A stretch of DNA of 64,000 nt from Bacteroidetes bacterium GWF2_33_16 (GTDB lineage: Bacteria > Bacteroidota > Bacteroidia > Bacteroidales > UBA12077). Under the pieces are notes generated by a model. That model was not told where the DNA came from. It saw only the letters and a list, made by a program, of their open reading frames with translations, and did not search any database. This document shows, in pieces, positions 8,951-16,864 of this stretch (position 1 is the stretch's first letter; every line of letters starts with the position of its first letter). Location of the stretch: NCBI GenBank assembly GCA_001768565.1, contig MEOE01000001.1, forward strand, positions 1 to 64,000. Reading direction: 5' to 3'. The translations under genes were made by a program, and so were the position numbers.

Positions 8951-9778
8951 TTACCTATTAATCAAAAGCCATTGATCAAATGTAATTTCGGGTTTGCCAA
9001 GCAGTAAATTTGTTTCGTCTGTATTTCTAACTTCCTTAACCTTTTCAAAATAGGCAAATAGCTCTGCAGCGTTTCTAAGTTGTTTATTGCATGTAAGCAT
9101 TGCAATAATTTTAATCATTCCAATAGGAACTGAAGAAACCTTTTTAATTGCAGCAAAATTCTCCTGAATATATCTTTCAAGTAATTCTTTCATTAAAAAA
9201 GTTTCTGGCCCTATGATATAAAAGATTTTATTTAACGCTTCCGATTTTTTATAAGCGGTTGCAATCATTCGGGCAAAATCATCTGCAGCAACCCAATGAG
9301 ACGGATTTGGCTGTTTCCCAATAATAATGGCCTTTCCATTTCGCACCATTAAATCTAATGATTCAAAAAACCAAGTTGGTCTGAAAATAATATACGAAAT
9401 TCCGCTTTCTATAATCGTTTGTTCAGCGCGGTATTTATTATCGATCATCTTAAACCATCTGTTCTCGTTAGAAACTGTGCAACCACTAACATAACTTATA
9501 ATTTTAATCCGATGTTTTTTTGCTGATTCAATAATAGCTTCTGTAGCTTTCGCTTCATCAATATTTGATAAAGAAATATGAACTGCATCGCAACCACTCA
9601 TTGCACGATCCAGATCGCTTACATTAAAAACATTACCTTGTATGATATCATAATCTTTTTCGAACAAAGAGTTTCTTACTGTTCTCGAAAATAAACGAAG
9701 TTGAAATCCTTCTTTGTCTAATTTTTTAATTACAGGCTTTGCCAGCATTCCGCTAGCTCCAATTACTAAAATTTTCAT
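8951..9778 (-). CDS. NmrA-like NAD(P)-binding protein
   Basis: A 275-residue atypical SDR of the NmrA / NAD(P)H-azoreductase type. It opens with the dinucleotide-binding motif GASGMLAKPVIKKL at residues 7-20 and carries VSGCT, YRAEQTIIESG and FRPTWFFE blocks that match the family. No catalytic Tyr-xxx-Lys pair is evident, so it may be a redox sensor rather than an enzyme. It is the middle gene of a three-gene operon (membrane protein, NmrA protein, flavodoxin) that lies 80 bp behind a Crp/Fnr regulator. Confidence 0.78.
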   Translation of the reverse strand: MKILVIGASGMLAKPVIKKLDKEGFQLRLFSRTVRNSLFEKDYDIIQGNVFNVSDLDRAMSGCDAVHISLSNIDEAKATEAIIESAKKHRIKIISYVSGCTVSNENRWFKMIDNKYRAEQTIIESGISYIIFRPTWFFESLDLMVRNGKAIIIGKQPNPSHWVAADDFARMIATAYKKSEALNKIFYIIGPETFLMKELLERYIQENFAAIKKVSSVPIGMIKIIAMLTCNKQLRNAAELFAYFEKVKEVRNTDETNLLLGKPEITFDQWLLINR

Positions 9779-9799
9779 TATTACTAGAGTTTATGGTTA

Positions 9800-10174
9800 T
9801 TATTTTAAAAGTCTCCAAAAAAGATATATGATACAAACTACAAAAACCGGAGTTGCAATTCTGTGTATTAATAACATTTCGTTTTGCAGCTTTTCAAGAC
9901 TCATTAGGGCTCCGGAAACAAACAACCCAATTAAAGATAGTATTGCAATGATTAAACAGACAGTAAAATCAATGCTTAAAGTATTCATTTTACTATAATT
10001 CACAACAAGAAATGAGAGTAAAACAACAAATCCTAAAGTTGTAAGCTTATGGATTGTAAACAAAGCAGTATTATATGGTTTACCGTATTTATGTATAAGA
10101 AATCCAAAAACGATTGTTACCAGAATTAAAATACCACTCACTACGAGTTTTGATGTACTATTCATTTGTATCAT
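9800..10174 (-). CDS. Four-helix membrane protein
   Basis: A 124-residue protein with four hydrophobic segments (about 10-28, 40-60, 68-90 and 102-122). Two motifs with a histidine, FTIHKLT and LLIHRIA, lie at equivalent places in helices 2 and 4, suggesting an internal duplication and perhaps haem binding. I do not recognise the family. It is the first gene of the operon with the NmrA and flavodoxin genes, which fits a redox role. Translation may begin at the Met codon at 10165 instead. Confidence 0.65.
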   Translation of the reverse strand: MIQMNSTSKLVVSGILILVTIVFGFLIHKYGKPYNTALFTIHKLTTLGFVVLLSFLVVNYSKMNTLSIDFTVCLIIAILSLIGLFVSGALMSLEKLQNEMLLIHRIATPVFVVCIIYLFWRLLK

Positions 10175-10200
10175 AATAATCTGTGATTAAAATTATGGAA

Positions 10201-10246
10201 CAAAAATATAAACTACGAACAGTACAATTGTTTGACAAAAGTCAAA
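10201..10246 (-). promoter_or_regulatory. Promoter with Fnr-like operator in class II position
   Basis: On the minus strand TATTTTTG (10208-10201) matches the Bacteroidota -7 element TAnnTTTG. Upstream lies the perfect palindrome TTTGAC-N4-GTCAAA (10231-10246), a Crp/Fnr-family type operator. Its centre (10238.5) is about 41-42 bp before the expected start of transcription, the classical class II activator position. The preceding gene encodes a Crp/Fnr-family protein. Confidence 0.6.
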
Positions 10247-10255
10247 AAAAATGGA

Positions 10256-10819
10256 TTATATTTTTTTTCTGATCCGGCTTAGAGTTGCAATATCAATTCC
10301 AAGATAAGAAGCTATATAGCGCAAGGGAACCGATTTAATAATCAATGGGTTTTTTTCGCAAAAAAGCTGATACCGTTCGAGTGCCGAAAGAGTCTGAAGC
10401 TGAATGGAGCGTTTATTTAGTTGGTTGAATTTATGTTCATCAACCATTTTAGTAATTTCTCTCCATACAGGAATTTTCTCGTACAGTGCAATCATATTTT
10501 TATAAGTAATTACTAAAAGGCTACTTTCTTCTATTGTCATTATATTTTCTTTTGAAGGTAACTGGGCATTAAAACTTCTCATTGAAATAATTATTTGCCC
10601 GGGTTGAAAAAAGTGTGTGGTTATATCATTCCCATTCTCATCATAAAAGAACGACCTCAGCATTCCGAATTCTAAAAAGCCAATCTTATCCGAAACTTTT
10701 CCCTGTTTTAAAAAATATTCTTTAGCTCTAAGTTTTTCAGGGGTAAAAAGGCTTAATGACTTGTCTATCTCGACTGGCGAAAGATTACTATAGTGAGATA
10801 ATCCATCTTTTAAATTCAT
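10256..10819 (-). CDS. Crp/Fnr-family transcriptional regulator
   Basis: The protein of 187 residues has an N-terminal cyclic-nucleotide-binding-like beta barrel (about residues 5-115, with FLKQGKVSDKIGFLEFGMLRSFF and HFFQPGQIIIS blocks) and a C-terminal helix-turn-helix (PLRYIASYLGIDIATLSRIRKK). No Fnr-type Cys cluster is seen, so the ligand is unknown. The start at 10819 (MNLKDGL) fits the family better than the 11-codon extension. Palindromes of Fnr type lie both before this gene (10864-10877) and between it and the next operon (10231-10246), which suggests autoregulation and control of the downstream redox genes. Confidence 0.85.
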   Translation of the reverse strand: MNLKDGLSHYSNLSPVEIDKSLSLFTPEKLRAKEYFLKQGKVSDKIGFLEFGMLRSFFYDENGNDITTHFFQPGQIIISMRSFNAQLPSKENIMTIEESSLLVITYKNMIALYEKIPVWREITKMVDEHKFNQLNKRSIQLQTLSALERYQLFCEKNPLIIKSVPLRYIASYLGIDIATLSRIRKKI

Positions 10820-10863
10820 AATAATACACAGATTGAATAAACCATAATTCACTATATGTTTAT

Positions 10864-10882
10864 CTGATACAAATCAAATATA
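10864..10882 (-). promoter_or_regulatory. Fnr-like box overlapping the regulator's own promoter
   Basis: The minus strand reads TTGAT-TTGT-ATCAG (10877-10864), nine of ten positions of the TTGAT-N4-ATCAA consensus. A TATATTTG element (10882-10875) that matches TAnnTTTG overlaps it. An operator placed here would repress, so negative autoregulation is the natural reading. Confidence 0.45.
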
Positions 10883-10988
10883 CAAATAAATATTTTTATT
10901 CTGCAGGGCTGGTTTTATTTGCATGTAATAGCTAAGTTGGATAAGCCAACATTGAGTTTTTTAAAACCTTGACAAATTGAAATTACAT

Positions 10989-11013
10989 GGACAACATGTC
11001 AACGCTAGCTGGG
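10989..11013 (+). repeat. GCTAGC-type palindromic repeat module
   Basis: GGACAACATGTC is followed by AACGCTAGCTGGG. This is the second module of the dispersed repeat family, and marks the left edge of the region rich in these repeats. Confidence 0.6.
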
Positions 11014-11089
11014 ATAATAATTAATTCCGGTTTGATATAACATTCAAAATCTGTTTTTCATTTTCTAACTTGAAATTAGCCATATTTTA

Positions 11090-11121
11090 TTTGTTTCAAT
11101 AGTTTGATTTACATAACTTTG
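11090..11121 (+). promoter_or_regulatory. Bacteroidota-type promoter
   Basis: TTTG (11090-11093) is separated by exactly 20 bp from TAACTTTG (11114-11121). This agrees with the -33 TTTG and -7 TAnnTTTG elements of Bacteroidota sigma-ABfr promoters. It drives the short frame at 11184 and the SnoaL-like lipoprotein gene. Confidence 0.6.
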
Positions 11122-11183
11122 ATTAACTTTTACTTCGATTTAGTAAAACAAACTTTCTTTTGTTTAACTAAATAATCACTACT

Positions 11184-11252
11184 ATGAAAGATCTATTCTT
11201 TCTGCCTATGATCTTCTTTGTTGTTTTATCAACAACTCAGACAGCACAATAG
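11184..11252 (+). CDS. Short signal-peptide-like frame (22 residues)
   Basis: The frame reads as a free signal peptide: MKDLF start, a hydrophobic core of about 12 residues, then STTQTAQ and a stop. It sits between a good promoter and the lipoprotein gene that starts 41 bp later. It could be a translated leader, or the 5' remnant of a deleted exported protein. I cannot tell which. Confidence 0.3.
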   Translation: MKDLFFLPMIFFVVLSTTQTAQ

Positions 11253-11293
11253 TTTCAAAAAAGCAATACCAACAATCTTAAAACCTTATTACT

Positions 11294-11794
11294 ATGAAAA
11301 AAACAATTCAAATTTTAGCAGTGGCACTAATATTATTTACTGCCTGCCAAACAAAAACCAGTGTTAAACCTATCGATTATAATGCCATAAAAGAAGATGT
11401 GGCTAAGGTAATAGATAATTACAACTCATCATTAATTGCAAAAGATGCCTCAGCGCAGTCAGCATCATTTGCAAATGATATCCTGATTCTTGGAACAGAT
11501 CCGAGTGAGTTTTGGACTAAGGAAGATTTTTTAAAATTAACTACCGAAATGTTTTCTGATTCTACCTTGAAGTTTGATTTTACTGTAGATAAACGCGAAA
11601 TAAAGGTTTCAGAAGATGGCAATTCGGCTATTGTAATTGAACAAATGATTACACCTTTTATTAGCAAGAAAGTACCTATTCGAACAATCTTCCATTTAAT
11701 TCGATCTAACAATACATGGCAAATTAATTTTTTCAGTGTAGCTCTAATTCCATTAAATAATGATTTGTCAATAATTGACAAGGCTTTAGAATAG
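11294..11794 (+). CDS. SnoaL/NTF2-like lipoprotein
   Basis: A 166-residue lipoprotein (signal peptide with lipobox LFTAC, Cys18) followed by an NTF2/SnoaL-like cone fold, as judged from the helix-rich start (DYNAIKEDVAKVIDNYNSSLIAKD), a central region containing DILILGTDPSEFWTKEDFLK and the terminal strands HLIRSNNTWQINFFSVALIP. Such DUF4440/SnoaL-like domains often bind small ligands or act as periplasmic hydrolases, but no catalytic residues can be assigned. A tandem, internally deleted copy follows at 11858. Confidence 0.7.
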   Translation: MKKTIQILAVALILFTACQTKTSVKPIDYNAIKEDVAKVIDNYNSSLIAKDASAQSASFANDILILGTDPSEFWTKEDFLKLTTEMFSDSTLKFDFTVDKREIKVSEDGNSAIVIEQMITPFISKKVPIRTIFHLIRSNNTWQINFFSVALIPLNNDLSIIDKALE

Positions 11795-11857
11795 AATAAA
11801 TATGTTAATTAAGTTTTTCCAATTTAATAAAATCAACTATTTTAAGACCTTATCATC

Positions 11858-12131
11858 ATGAAAAAAACAATCCATATTTTAATGGTGGCAATATTGTTTT
11901 TTGCATGCCAACCAAAAACCAGTATTAAACCTTTTGATCTCAATGCAGCTAAAGATGAAATTGCCAATTTACCAGCTGCACTAGACACTGCATTAGGTAA
12001 TAAAGATGCAAATTCGATCGATTTATCATTTAGTTAAAGCCAATGATGGTTGGAAGATTGACTTTATTAGTACCGACTTTATTCCGACCAATGAGGATTT
12101 AACCAGAATAAATAAATTCCTCGAAGTGTAA
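11858..12131 (+). pseudogene. Truncated tandem copy of the SnoaL-like lipoprotein gene
   Basis: The first part reads as a close paralogue of the preceding gene (MKKTIHILMVA, lipobox FFAC, then CQPKTSIKPFDLNAAKDE). After about 57 codons the sequence jumps to the 3' end of the gene with a change of frame; in the new frame HLVKANDGWKIDFISTDFIP matches HLIRSNNTWQINFFSVALIP of the intact copy and ends at the TAA at 12131. Some 220 bp of the middle are missing. The original frame stops shortly after the junction, so at most a 59-residue stub is made. Confidence 0.8.
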
Positions 12132-12328
12132 CTAATAATTAAAACTCAGAATACAAAACTCTTTCTTAACACGCAACAGGATACGTGTTATTTATACTCC
12201 TCAGATGGCTTGCAATTTATATTGCTTGTGAAAAAAGTTTTGCTTCACGTTTTGTCAACCATTAATAATCTTTATAATTAGCAATTCCTTAATAAAACGC
12301 CACTTTGCATTACATTTTTCATTTATTA

Positions 12329-12345
12329 CCTCAGGCGAACTGAGG
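12329..12345 (+). terminator. CTCAGGCGAACTGAG hairpin acting as a terminator
   Basis: CCTCAG and CTGAGG form a perfect 6-bp stem around the loop GCGAA, followed by TTTTATTTT. This is the best-preserved copy of the dispersed repeat, and here it has the form of an intrinsic terminator after the SnoaL-like genes. The convergent DUF3788 gene ends 22 bp later. Confidence 0.6.
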
Positions 12346-12367
12346 TTTTATTTTCCAACCTAGCCAT

Positions 12368-12802
12368 TTACTTCAATTCTTTCATATACTTTACAAGCTT
12401 TTTTAAGTCTTCGATCTGGTTTTGTTGATCAATATCAATAACCAATGGGATAAGTTTTCCTATAAGTTTTGCCACCTCAAATTCCTTTTTTATTTTATTG
12501 TCAATATCTAATTCAAAAACTCCTTTTTGTGTTTTTTCTGTGAAATAAAAACCTGTTTTTATATAGTTCTCCCAAATAGAAAGCCAAAGAATAGTTTTTT
12601 TCTTAAATACGACTTTACACAACCATGCCTTTCCATCGTTGTAAAATCGCCATTGAGGTTCCAAGCTAAATTCATCGGTAAAGATTTTAATTAATTCCTG
12701 ATAGATACTAAAAAGTTCTTTACCAAGGGCGTTTTCCAACACGTTGTCGGTAGGTTCAATTTCTTTCTCTCGTAAAAGCAGCGTTTCATTGTTTGATTCC
12801 AT
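12368..12802 (-). CDS. DUF3788-like protein
   Basis: The protein of 144 residues is soluble. It resembles DUF3788 proteins: a helical start (NVLENALGKELFSIYQELIKIF), then WRFYNDGKAWLCKVVFKKKTILWLSIWENYIKTGFYF, and a helical C terminus. The family's function is unknown. The start at 12802 (MESNNE) is preferred, because the 26-codon extension reads through sequence that is not family-like. It is flanked on both sides by palindromic repeats. Confidence 0.6.
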   Translation of the reverse strand: MESNNETLLLREKEIEPTDNVLENALGKELFSIYQELIKIFTDEFSLEPQWRFYNDGKAWLCKVVFKKKTILWLSIWENYIKTGFYFTEKTQKGVFELDIDNKIKKEFEVAKLIGKLIPLVIDIDQQNQIEDLKKLVKYMKELK

Positions 12803-12921
12803 ATTATCTAAATTTACATTGTGTCCATTTTTAACTAAGTATCTCCCAATGTACGGTAACGGTCCACTGGCATGAAACATGCAGGATTTCAGACCTTTCT
12901 CAGTATCACCTGTAACCGAAT

Positions 12922-13075
12922 GTTAAAGATAACAAAAAACTGTTAAAGTACCATTTCGGTAAATATTATGAATTTATAGCATTTGGAATTGACATTGTGT
13001 CTCAGGCACTCCCGATAGTCCCGATCCCGATGGTTATCGGGACTATCGGGATCGGGACTTTCGGGACCGCGTTAG
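12922..13075 (+). repeat. Composite palindromic repeat with nested CCCGATA hairpins
   Basis: The first 86 bp (from GTTAAAGATAAC to GTGTCTCAGGC) match 16425-16509 at roughly 85-90 percent of positions. Next, CCCGATAGTCCCGAT (13011-13025) and its exact complement at 13036-13050 form a perfect 15-bp stem, followed by further ATCGGGA units and a degenerate GCGTTAGCTG end. It fills the spacer between two minus-strand genes. Confidence 0.75.
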
Positions 13076-13177
13076 CTGATTTAAACCTTGTTTTTCTAAT
13101 CCCAAATTACAAATCAACTTACCTTTGTTAGTTGGCGTTTTTGCTAAATGAATAATCTCACTATAGTCAATAAAATC

Positions 13178-13825
13178 CTATTTATGTTCTTCAATGTCTC
13201 TGGCAATCGAACAAATAAAAGTAAAACATGCCAAAACAACTGTTAAAAACAGAAAAACTAAAACAATACCCATAATAATATCAGGATTACTCTGACCAGG
13301 GAAATAACCAAAAATGCCTAATTGCATTACCCATAGCCACGAAAGTACTGTAGCAACCAGACAATAAATCCATATACCGGATAGTCTTTTCTTTATACTA
13401 TCAGAAAGTGTTTTATTCCACCAATTCAATGGCTTATTAATAAGGGTTGCAAAAGCCCATGTTGGTATAAATAACACTATATAACCAATACCACCACCAA
13501 CGAGCGTGAGCAATATCAACAATGAGAGGAAAACAGTAGCACCATGTTTTGAATGAAGGTATTTTAAAGACCAAAATACTATTGCCAGACCTGTTAAAAC
13601 AGCCAGTATGCCAGTAATTAGAAAGTTATGAACGATTGTAAATGCTGCTTCAGAACCATATAACCATAATCGGTGTTTCTCGCTTATGGCTTCAATAAAG
13701 AAACCATTTGTTAAGATATTACCTTGTAGTATTTCAAAAATACCATGATTTAAAGCACCGGAGAGACCAAGCAATACGCCTATTGCTGATGCTGTTATTC
13801 TTGTTTTTTTATTTACGTGATTCAT
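13178..13825 (-). CDS. Hypothetical polytopic membrane protein
   Basis: A 215-residue protein with about five to six transmembrane segments (near residues 10-30, 60-85, 95-120, 150-175 and 185-210). Charged ends lie in the cytoplasm. I recognise no family. It is the third gene of a three-gene minus-strand set (SRPBCC-like membrane protein, exported barrel-like protein, this protein) directly downstream of an AraC-type regulator, so it is probably controlled by that regulator. Confidence 0.65.
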   Translation of the reverse strand: MNHVNKKTRITASAIGVLLGLSGALNHGIFEILQGNILTNGFFIEAISEKHRLWLYGSEAAFTIVHNFLITGILAVLTGLAIVFWSLKYLHSKHGATVFLSLLILLTLVGGGIGYIVLFIPTWAFATLINKPLNWWNKTLSDSIKKRLSGIWIYCLVATVLSWLWVMQLGIFGYFPGQSNPDIIMGIVLVFLFLTVVLACFTFICSIARDIEEHK

Positions 13826-13869
13826 AATTATTGTTTTAGTTGATTATTAAATAATTTAGAGATAAATGG

Positions 13870-14508
13870 CTAAAATTTTAAACCAAACTGAAATGCAGGA
13901 CTAAACACAAATGTTTTGTATGAGTCATCAAGGGCTTTAAATTCTGAGGGTACACTTGAATTTACCGGCCAATAACTTATTTCAGCCCCGATTTCAATAA
14001 AGAATGGATTGTGGAAAATGTTAAAATCGTAATGAAACCCAAGGCGCGTAGCCATTAGAAGCATGAAACCTTCATCATTAGTATTGTTTTGCGACTGATT
14101 ATAATCTAATATCAATGGATTTATTATTTGGTCGATAAAAAGGTTCTTCCAGTAATAATATTGAAAGGCGAAGACAACTCCGTAGCTGGTTACCGTGCCC
14201 GGGTATTTTGTTTTGTCATTCATTGGGGTTGACATTGGAGCTGCATATTTATAAATATTAATACCGATAATAATATCCATATTACTATTCAAATTTCGAC
14301 CGTAATCCAATTCATAAAAGAATGTATTGTCGTCAGGAATTAATGAACTAAGTATAAAAACTGATGTAGTAAGGTAATTTTTCTTTACATTCTTTATTGT
14401 ATCAACACTGCTGTACTGTAAAGCAAACAGATGTGATGATGTGCTTACTGCAAGCATAATGAATATAATTTTTTTGCTAAGGATCGCTTGTATTTTTGTT
14501 GTTTTCAT
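13870..14508 (-). CDS. Hypothetical exported protein, probably an outer-membrane beta barrel
   Basis: The 212-residue protein carries an N-terminal signal peptide (hydrophobic residues 12-29, ending near LFAL). The mature part alternates polar and aromatic residues in short strands with turns (FFYELDYGRNLNSNMDIIIGINIYKY, FHYDFNIFHNPFFIEIGAEISYW) and ends in Phe (FGLKF), all typical of small outer-membrane barrels. No known family recognised. Spaced 11 bp from the upstream SRPBCC-like gene and therefore in the same transcript. Confidence 0.65.
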   Translation of the reverse strand: MKTTKIQAILSKKIIFIMLAVSTSSHLFALQYSSVDTIKNVKKNYLTTSVFILSSLIPDDNTFFYELDYGRNLNSNMDIIIGINIYKYAAPMSTPMNDKTKYPGTVTSYGVVFAFQYYYWKNLFIDQIINPLILDYNQSQNNTNDEGFMLLMATRLGFHYDFNIFHNPFFIEIGAEISYWPVNSSVPSEFKALDDSYKTFVFSPAFQFGLKF

Positions 14509-14519
14509 AACATCTAATT

Positions 14520-15155
14520 TTATTTAGGATTAAAAGATTTATAATTTTCAACGAAACCTATAAGTTCTTCATTTAGATGTTCTTCCCATTCCTCTTTAGC
14601 TTCCCTTCCTCCCATAATTCTTCCTATCAGTTTATAGAAATAATTTGGCATTTGTATGGCGATGGTAAATGCTATACGGGATTCATTTTCTGAGATGTCA
14701 AAAAACTCCACATAAACATAGGAATTGCATTTTTGAATTGTTGACCCTTTGTCCTTTTTAATATGTACTTCAGATGGTTCGGAAGTTTTATAAATAAGCT
14801 TATTTGGTATTACTTCTTGTACTAAATACTGATGATGAATTATGGCAGTTTCTTCACCTTCACGACAATATATTTTTGTAGCCTCCGCAATACTATCGCT
14901 GTTTAACAATTTAAATTCATGATGCTTTTCTGCTGTTTTGTGATAGATTTCATCGTAATGGTGAATGTAAAATTGATATACCTCCTTTGCCGATGCATGG
15001 CAGTTAACCGTATCGGTCATAATAAATGAATTGGGTTTGAACCTTGAACCAAACTTTTTCTTTTGCGAAGCATTTTCGGCTATTGCCCATATAATGAAAA
15101 GGGCAATCAAGTTAGCGATACTGAATAAAATTACTTTTTTTGTTTTCATAATCAT
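14520..15155 (-). CDS. Membrane-anchored SRPBCC-like protein
   Basis: An N-terminal transmembrane anchor (residues 8-26) is followed by a START/SRPBCC-like domain: HASAKEVYQFYIHHYDEIYHK near the start, the EVIPNKLIYKTSEPSEVH strands and a long C-terminal helix (KEEWEEHLNEELIGFVENYKSF). SRPBCC domains bind hydrophobic ligands; no ligand can be inferred. It is the first gene after the AraC regulator gene (95 bp spacing), and the first of the putative three-gene operon. Translation may start two codons later (MKTKK). Confidence 0.65.
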   Translation of the reverse strand: MIMKTKKVILFSIANLIALFIIWAIAENASQKKKFGSRFKPNSFIMTDTVNCHASAKEVYQFYIHHYDEIYHKTAEKHHEFKLLNSDSIAEATKIYCREGEETAIIHHQYLVQEVIPNKLIYKTSEPSEVHIKKDKGSTIQKCNSYVYVEFFDISENESRIAFTIAIQMPNYFYKLIGRIMGGREAKEEWEEHLNEELIGFVENYKSFNPK

Positions 15156-15249
15156 TAATTTTTTTGATTAATTATGACTACAAAACAAACAAGAAAAGCA
15201 TTATCCATCTACGCAAAGTATACTTTGGTCAGGTCAGAATATACTTTGG

Positions 15250-16284
15250 TTAATCGTTAGTTTCAGTTGATTTTAAGTTAATGTATTCGGAAGGTGTTTT
15301 ATTTGTAACTTTCTTAAAAGCCCGGTTGAATGCAGAAAGACTATTAAAGCCACAATCAAAGGCAATACTTGAGATCGTAAAACCCTTTTTGTTTTTTTGT
15401 ATGATTATTTCTTTTGCTTTTTGAATTCGAAAAGAATTAATAAAATCCCTGAAATTCGAATTAGTGTTTTGATTGACTACCTGAGAAAATGTATTGATAG
15501 GAAGATTAAGTTTCCGTGAGATTGTTGCGGAAGTTATATCAGGGTCAAGGTAATATTCTTTTTCTGTGATTCGCTGAATGATTATTTCGTAAATGTTTTT
15601 GGACTCCTCTTCGCTGATATCAGAAAATTTGTACTTGTCCTTCGCTGACTTTGGTGCTTTAATCAATAAATACATTAAATAATAGACAAAAGTGGAATGT
15701 AGAAAAGTTTCCCAAACCTGGTAATTTGTTTTTGTTAGTTCCGATAATGGATAATACAACCATAATATAGCATAAACGGGGTAAAGATATACGATGACAA
15801 AGTGTTCTTTAGTCCCTTTACTGAAAAGTTTTAATATTCTGCTGTATGGTTTTATGCTGATGATAATATAAAATAGGTACTGTATGCCAACCAAATAGAT
15901 GGCAAACCATTCTTTTGCACCTGTGTTTACAAAATCATATTTGATTAATGAAATAAGCAAGTAGGGTAGGTAGTGCACAATAAACAAACCCGGCCATATT
16001 TTCAATTCTGCATTTAACGATTTTCTAATATAAAGGTAAATAGATGGCCCAATACTGTAGGCTCCAATAAGGTAAAGATTTGAAAGATAGGTGAATTTGT
16101 TTAATTCAAATAATTCAATCAGGGCATAGGCAATCTGAAAAATAAATGCTGTTAACAATATTTGAATGAAGATGGAAATAACACTTTTGGTTTTGCCAAA
16201 AAATGATATATAAAGAATGAAGGCAAGAGAATTAAAAATCCCTAAGCCACTAAAAACGAGTATGAAAATATCCCAATTTTGCAT
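15250..16284 (-). CDS. AraC-family regulator with seven-helix membrane domain
   Basis: Residues 1-205 make up about six or seven transmembrane helices; residues 230-340 form an AraC/XylS DNA-binding domain with two helix-turn-helix units (TSATISRKLNLPINTFSQVVNQ and GFTISSIAFDCGFNSLSAFNRAFKKVTNKTPSEY). This architecture is common in Bacteroidota and implies a membrane-bound sensor that binds DNA directly. The three genes downstream on the same strand are the likely targets. The ligand is unknown. Confidence 0.85.
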   Translation of the reverse strand: MQNWDIFILVFSGLGIFNSLAFILYISFFGKTKSVISIFIQILLTAFIFQIAYALIELFELNKFTYLSNLYLIGAYSIGPSIYLYIRKSLNAELKIWPGLFIVHYLPYLLISLIKYDFVNTGAKEWFAIYLVGIQYLFYIIISIKPYSRILKLFSKGTKEHFVIVYLYPVYAILWLYYPLSELTKTNYQVWETFLHSTFVYYLMYLLIKAPKSAKDKYKFSDISEEESKNIYEIIIQRITEKEYYLDPDITSATISRKLNLPINTFSQVVNQNTNSNFRDFINSFRIQKAKEIIIQKNKKGFTISSIAFDCGFNSLSAFNRAFKKVTNKTPSEYINLKSTETND

Positions 16285-16333
16285 TTATCCCTTTGAATAA
16301 TTTTTAATTTCTCAATTTGGTATACCTCAGTCT

Positions 16334-16420
16334 GTTAGTGGTTCGCCCTACCATTACCCACAACGGTTTCGCCATTTGTAGCGTGCGGGTTTTTGTCCTG
16401 TTTCATAATCCACTGCTAAC
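16334..16420. repeat. Imperfect palindrome upstream of the AraC gene
   Basis: GTTAGTGG (16334-16341) and CCACTGCTAAC (16410-16420) are inverted ends of an 87-bp segment whose middle holds ACCCACAACGG and a GC-rich hairpin region. It resembles, less clearly, the bracket sequences of the units at 27.7-30.4 kb. Confidence 0.45.
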
Positions 16421-16424
16421 TAGG

Positions 16425-16517
16425 GTTAAAGATAACAAAAACTGTTAAAGTATCATATCGGTACAAATTATGAATTTACATCATTTGTTATTGATATTGT
16501 GTCTCAGGCAAACTGAG
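16425..16517 (+). repeat. Second copy of the 86-bp GTTAAAGATAAC repeat
   Basis: It runs from GTTAAAGATAAC to GTCTCAGGC and matches 12922-13007 with few substitutions. Here it continues directly into AAACTGAG, the end of the CTCAGGCGAACTGAG module, instead of the CCCGATA hairpins. Confidence 0.75.
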
Positions 16518-16642
16518 CAAACTTAACAATGCCCGAACTGCAAGTCCACGCTAGCTGGGCAAACTTAACAATGCCCGAACTGCAAGTCCACGCTAGCTGG
16601 GCAAACTTAACAATGCTCGGACAACATGTCCACGCTAGCTAG
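16517..16642 (+). repeat. 42-bp tandem repeat, three copies
   Basis: Units start at 16517, 16559 and 16601 (GCAAACTTAACAATGC) and each ends with GTCCACGCTAGCT. Copies 1 and 2 are virtually identical; copy 3 has GCTCGGACAACATGTCC in place of GCCCGAACTGCAAGTCC. The unit is the GCTAGC module that occurs singly elsewhere in the window. Confidence 0.85.
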
Positions 16643-16658
16643 TGCGAACTTAATTTAA

Positions 16659-16710
16659 CCTCAAGCGAACTGAGCTACATTTTTTCATTTACAGCCTCGG
16701 GCGAATTTAG
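16659..16710 (+). repeat. Two further CTCAGGCGAA-type hairpin modules
   Basis: CCTCAAGCGAACTGAG (16659-16674) and CCTCGGGCGAATTTAG (16695-16710) are degenerate copies of the dispersed hairpin. They close the 250-bp repeat cluster in front of the prolyl iminopeptidase gene. Confidence 0.6.
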
Positions 16711-16864
16711 CAAACCAAATTGCTGGTTACAGCAAAATTAGAATTCGTCATATTTTATCAACATGCCATATAATTAAAGCCTTGTATGTCAACTAATTTA
16801 CACTTGACTGTTTCATTAAAAAATAATAAATTGTCTTATTATTTTAACAGTTTAAACGTTTAAA

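Noticed and set aside
16517..16642. Tandem 42-bp units considered as a CRISPR array
   Set aside because: There are no distinct spacers: the whole unit is repeated, no cas gene is near, and the same module occurs singly elsewhere.
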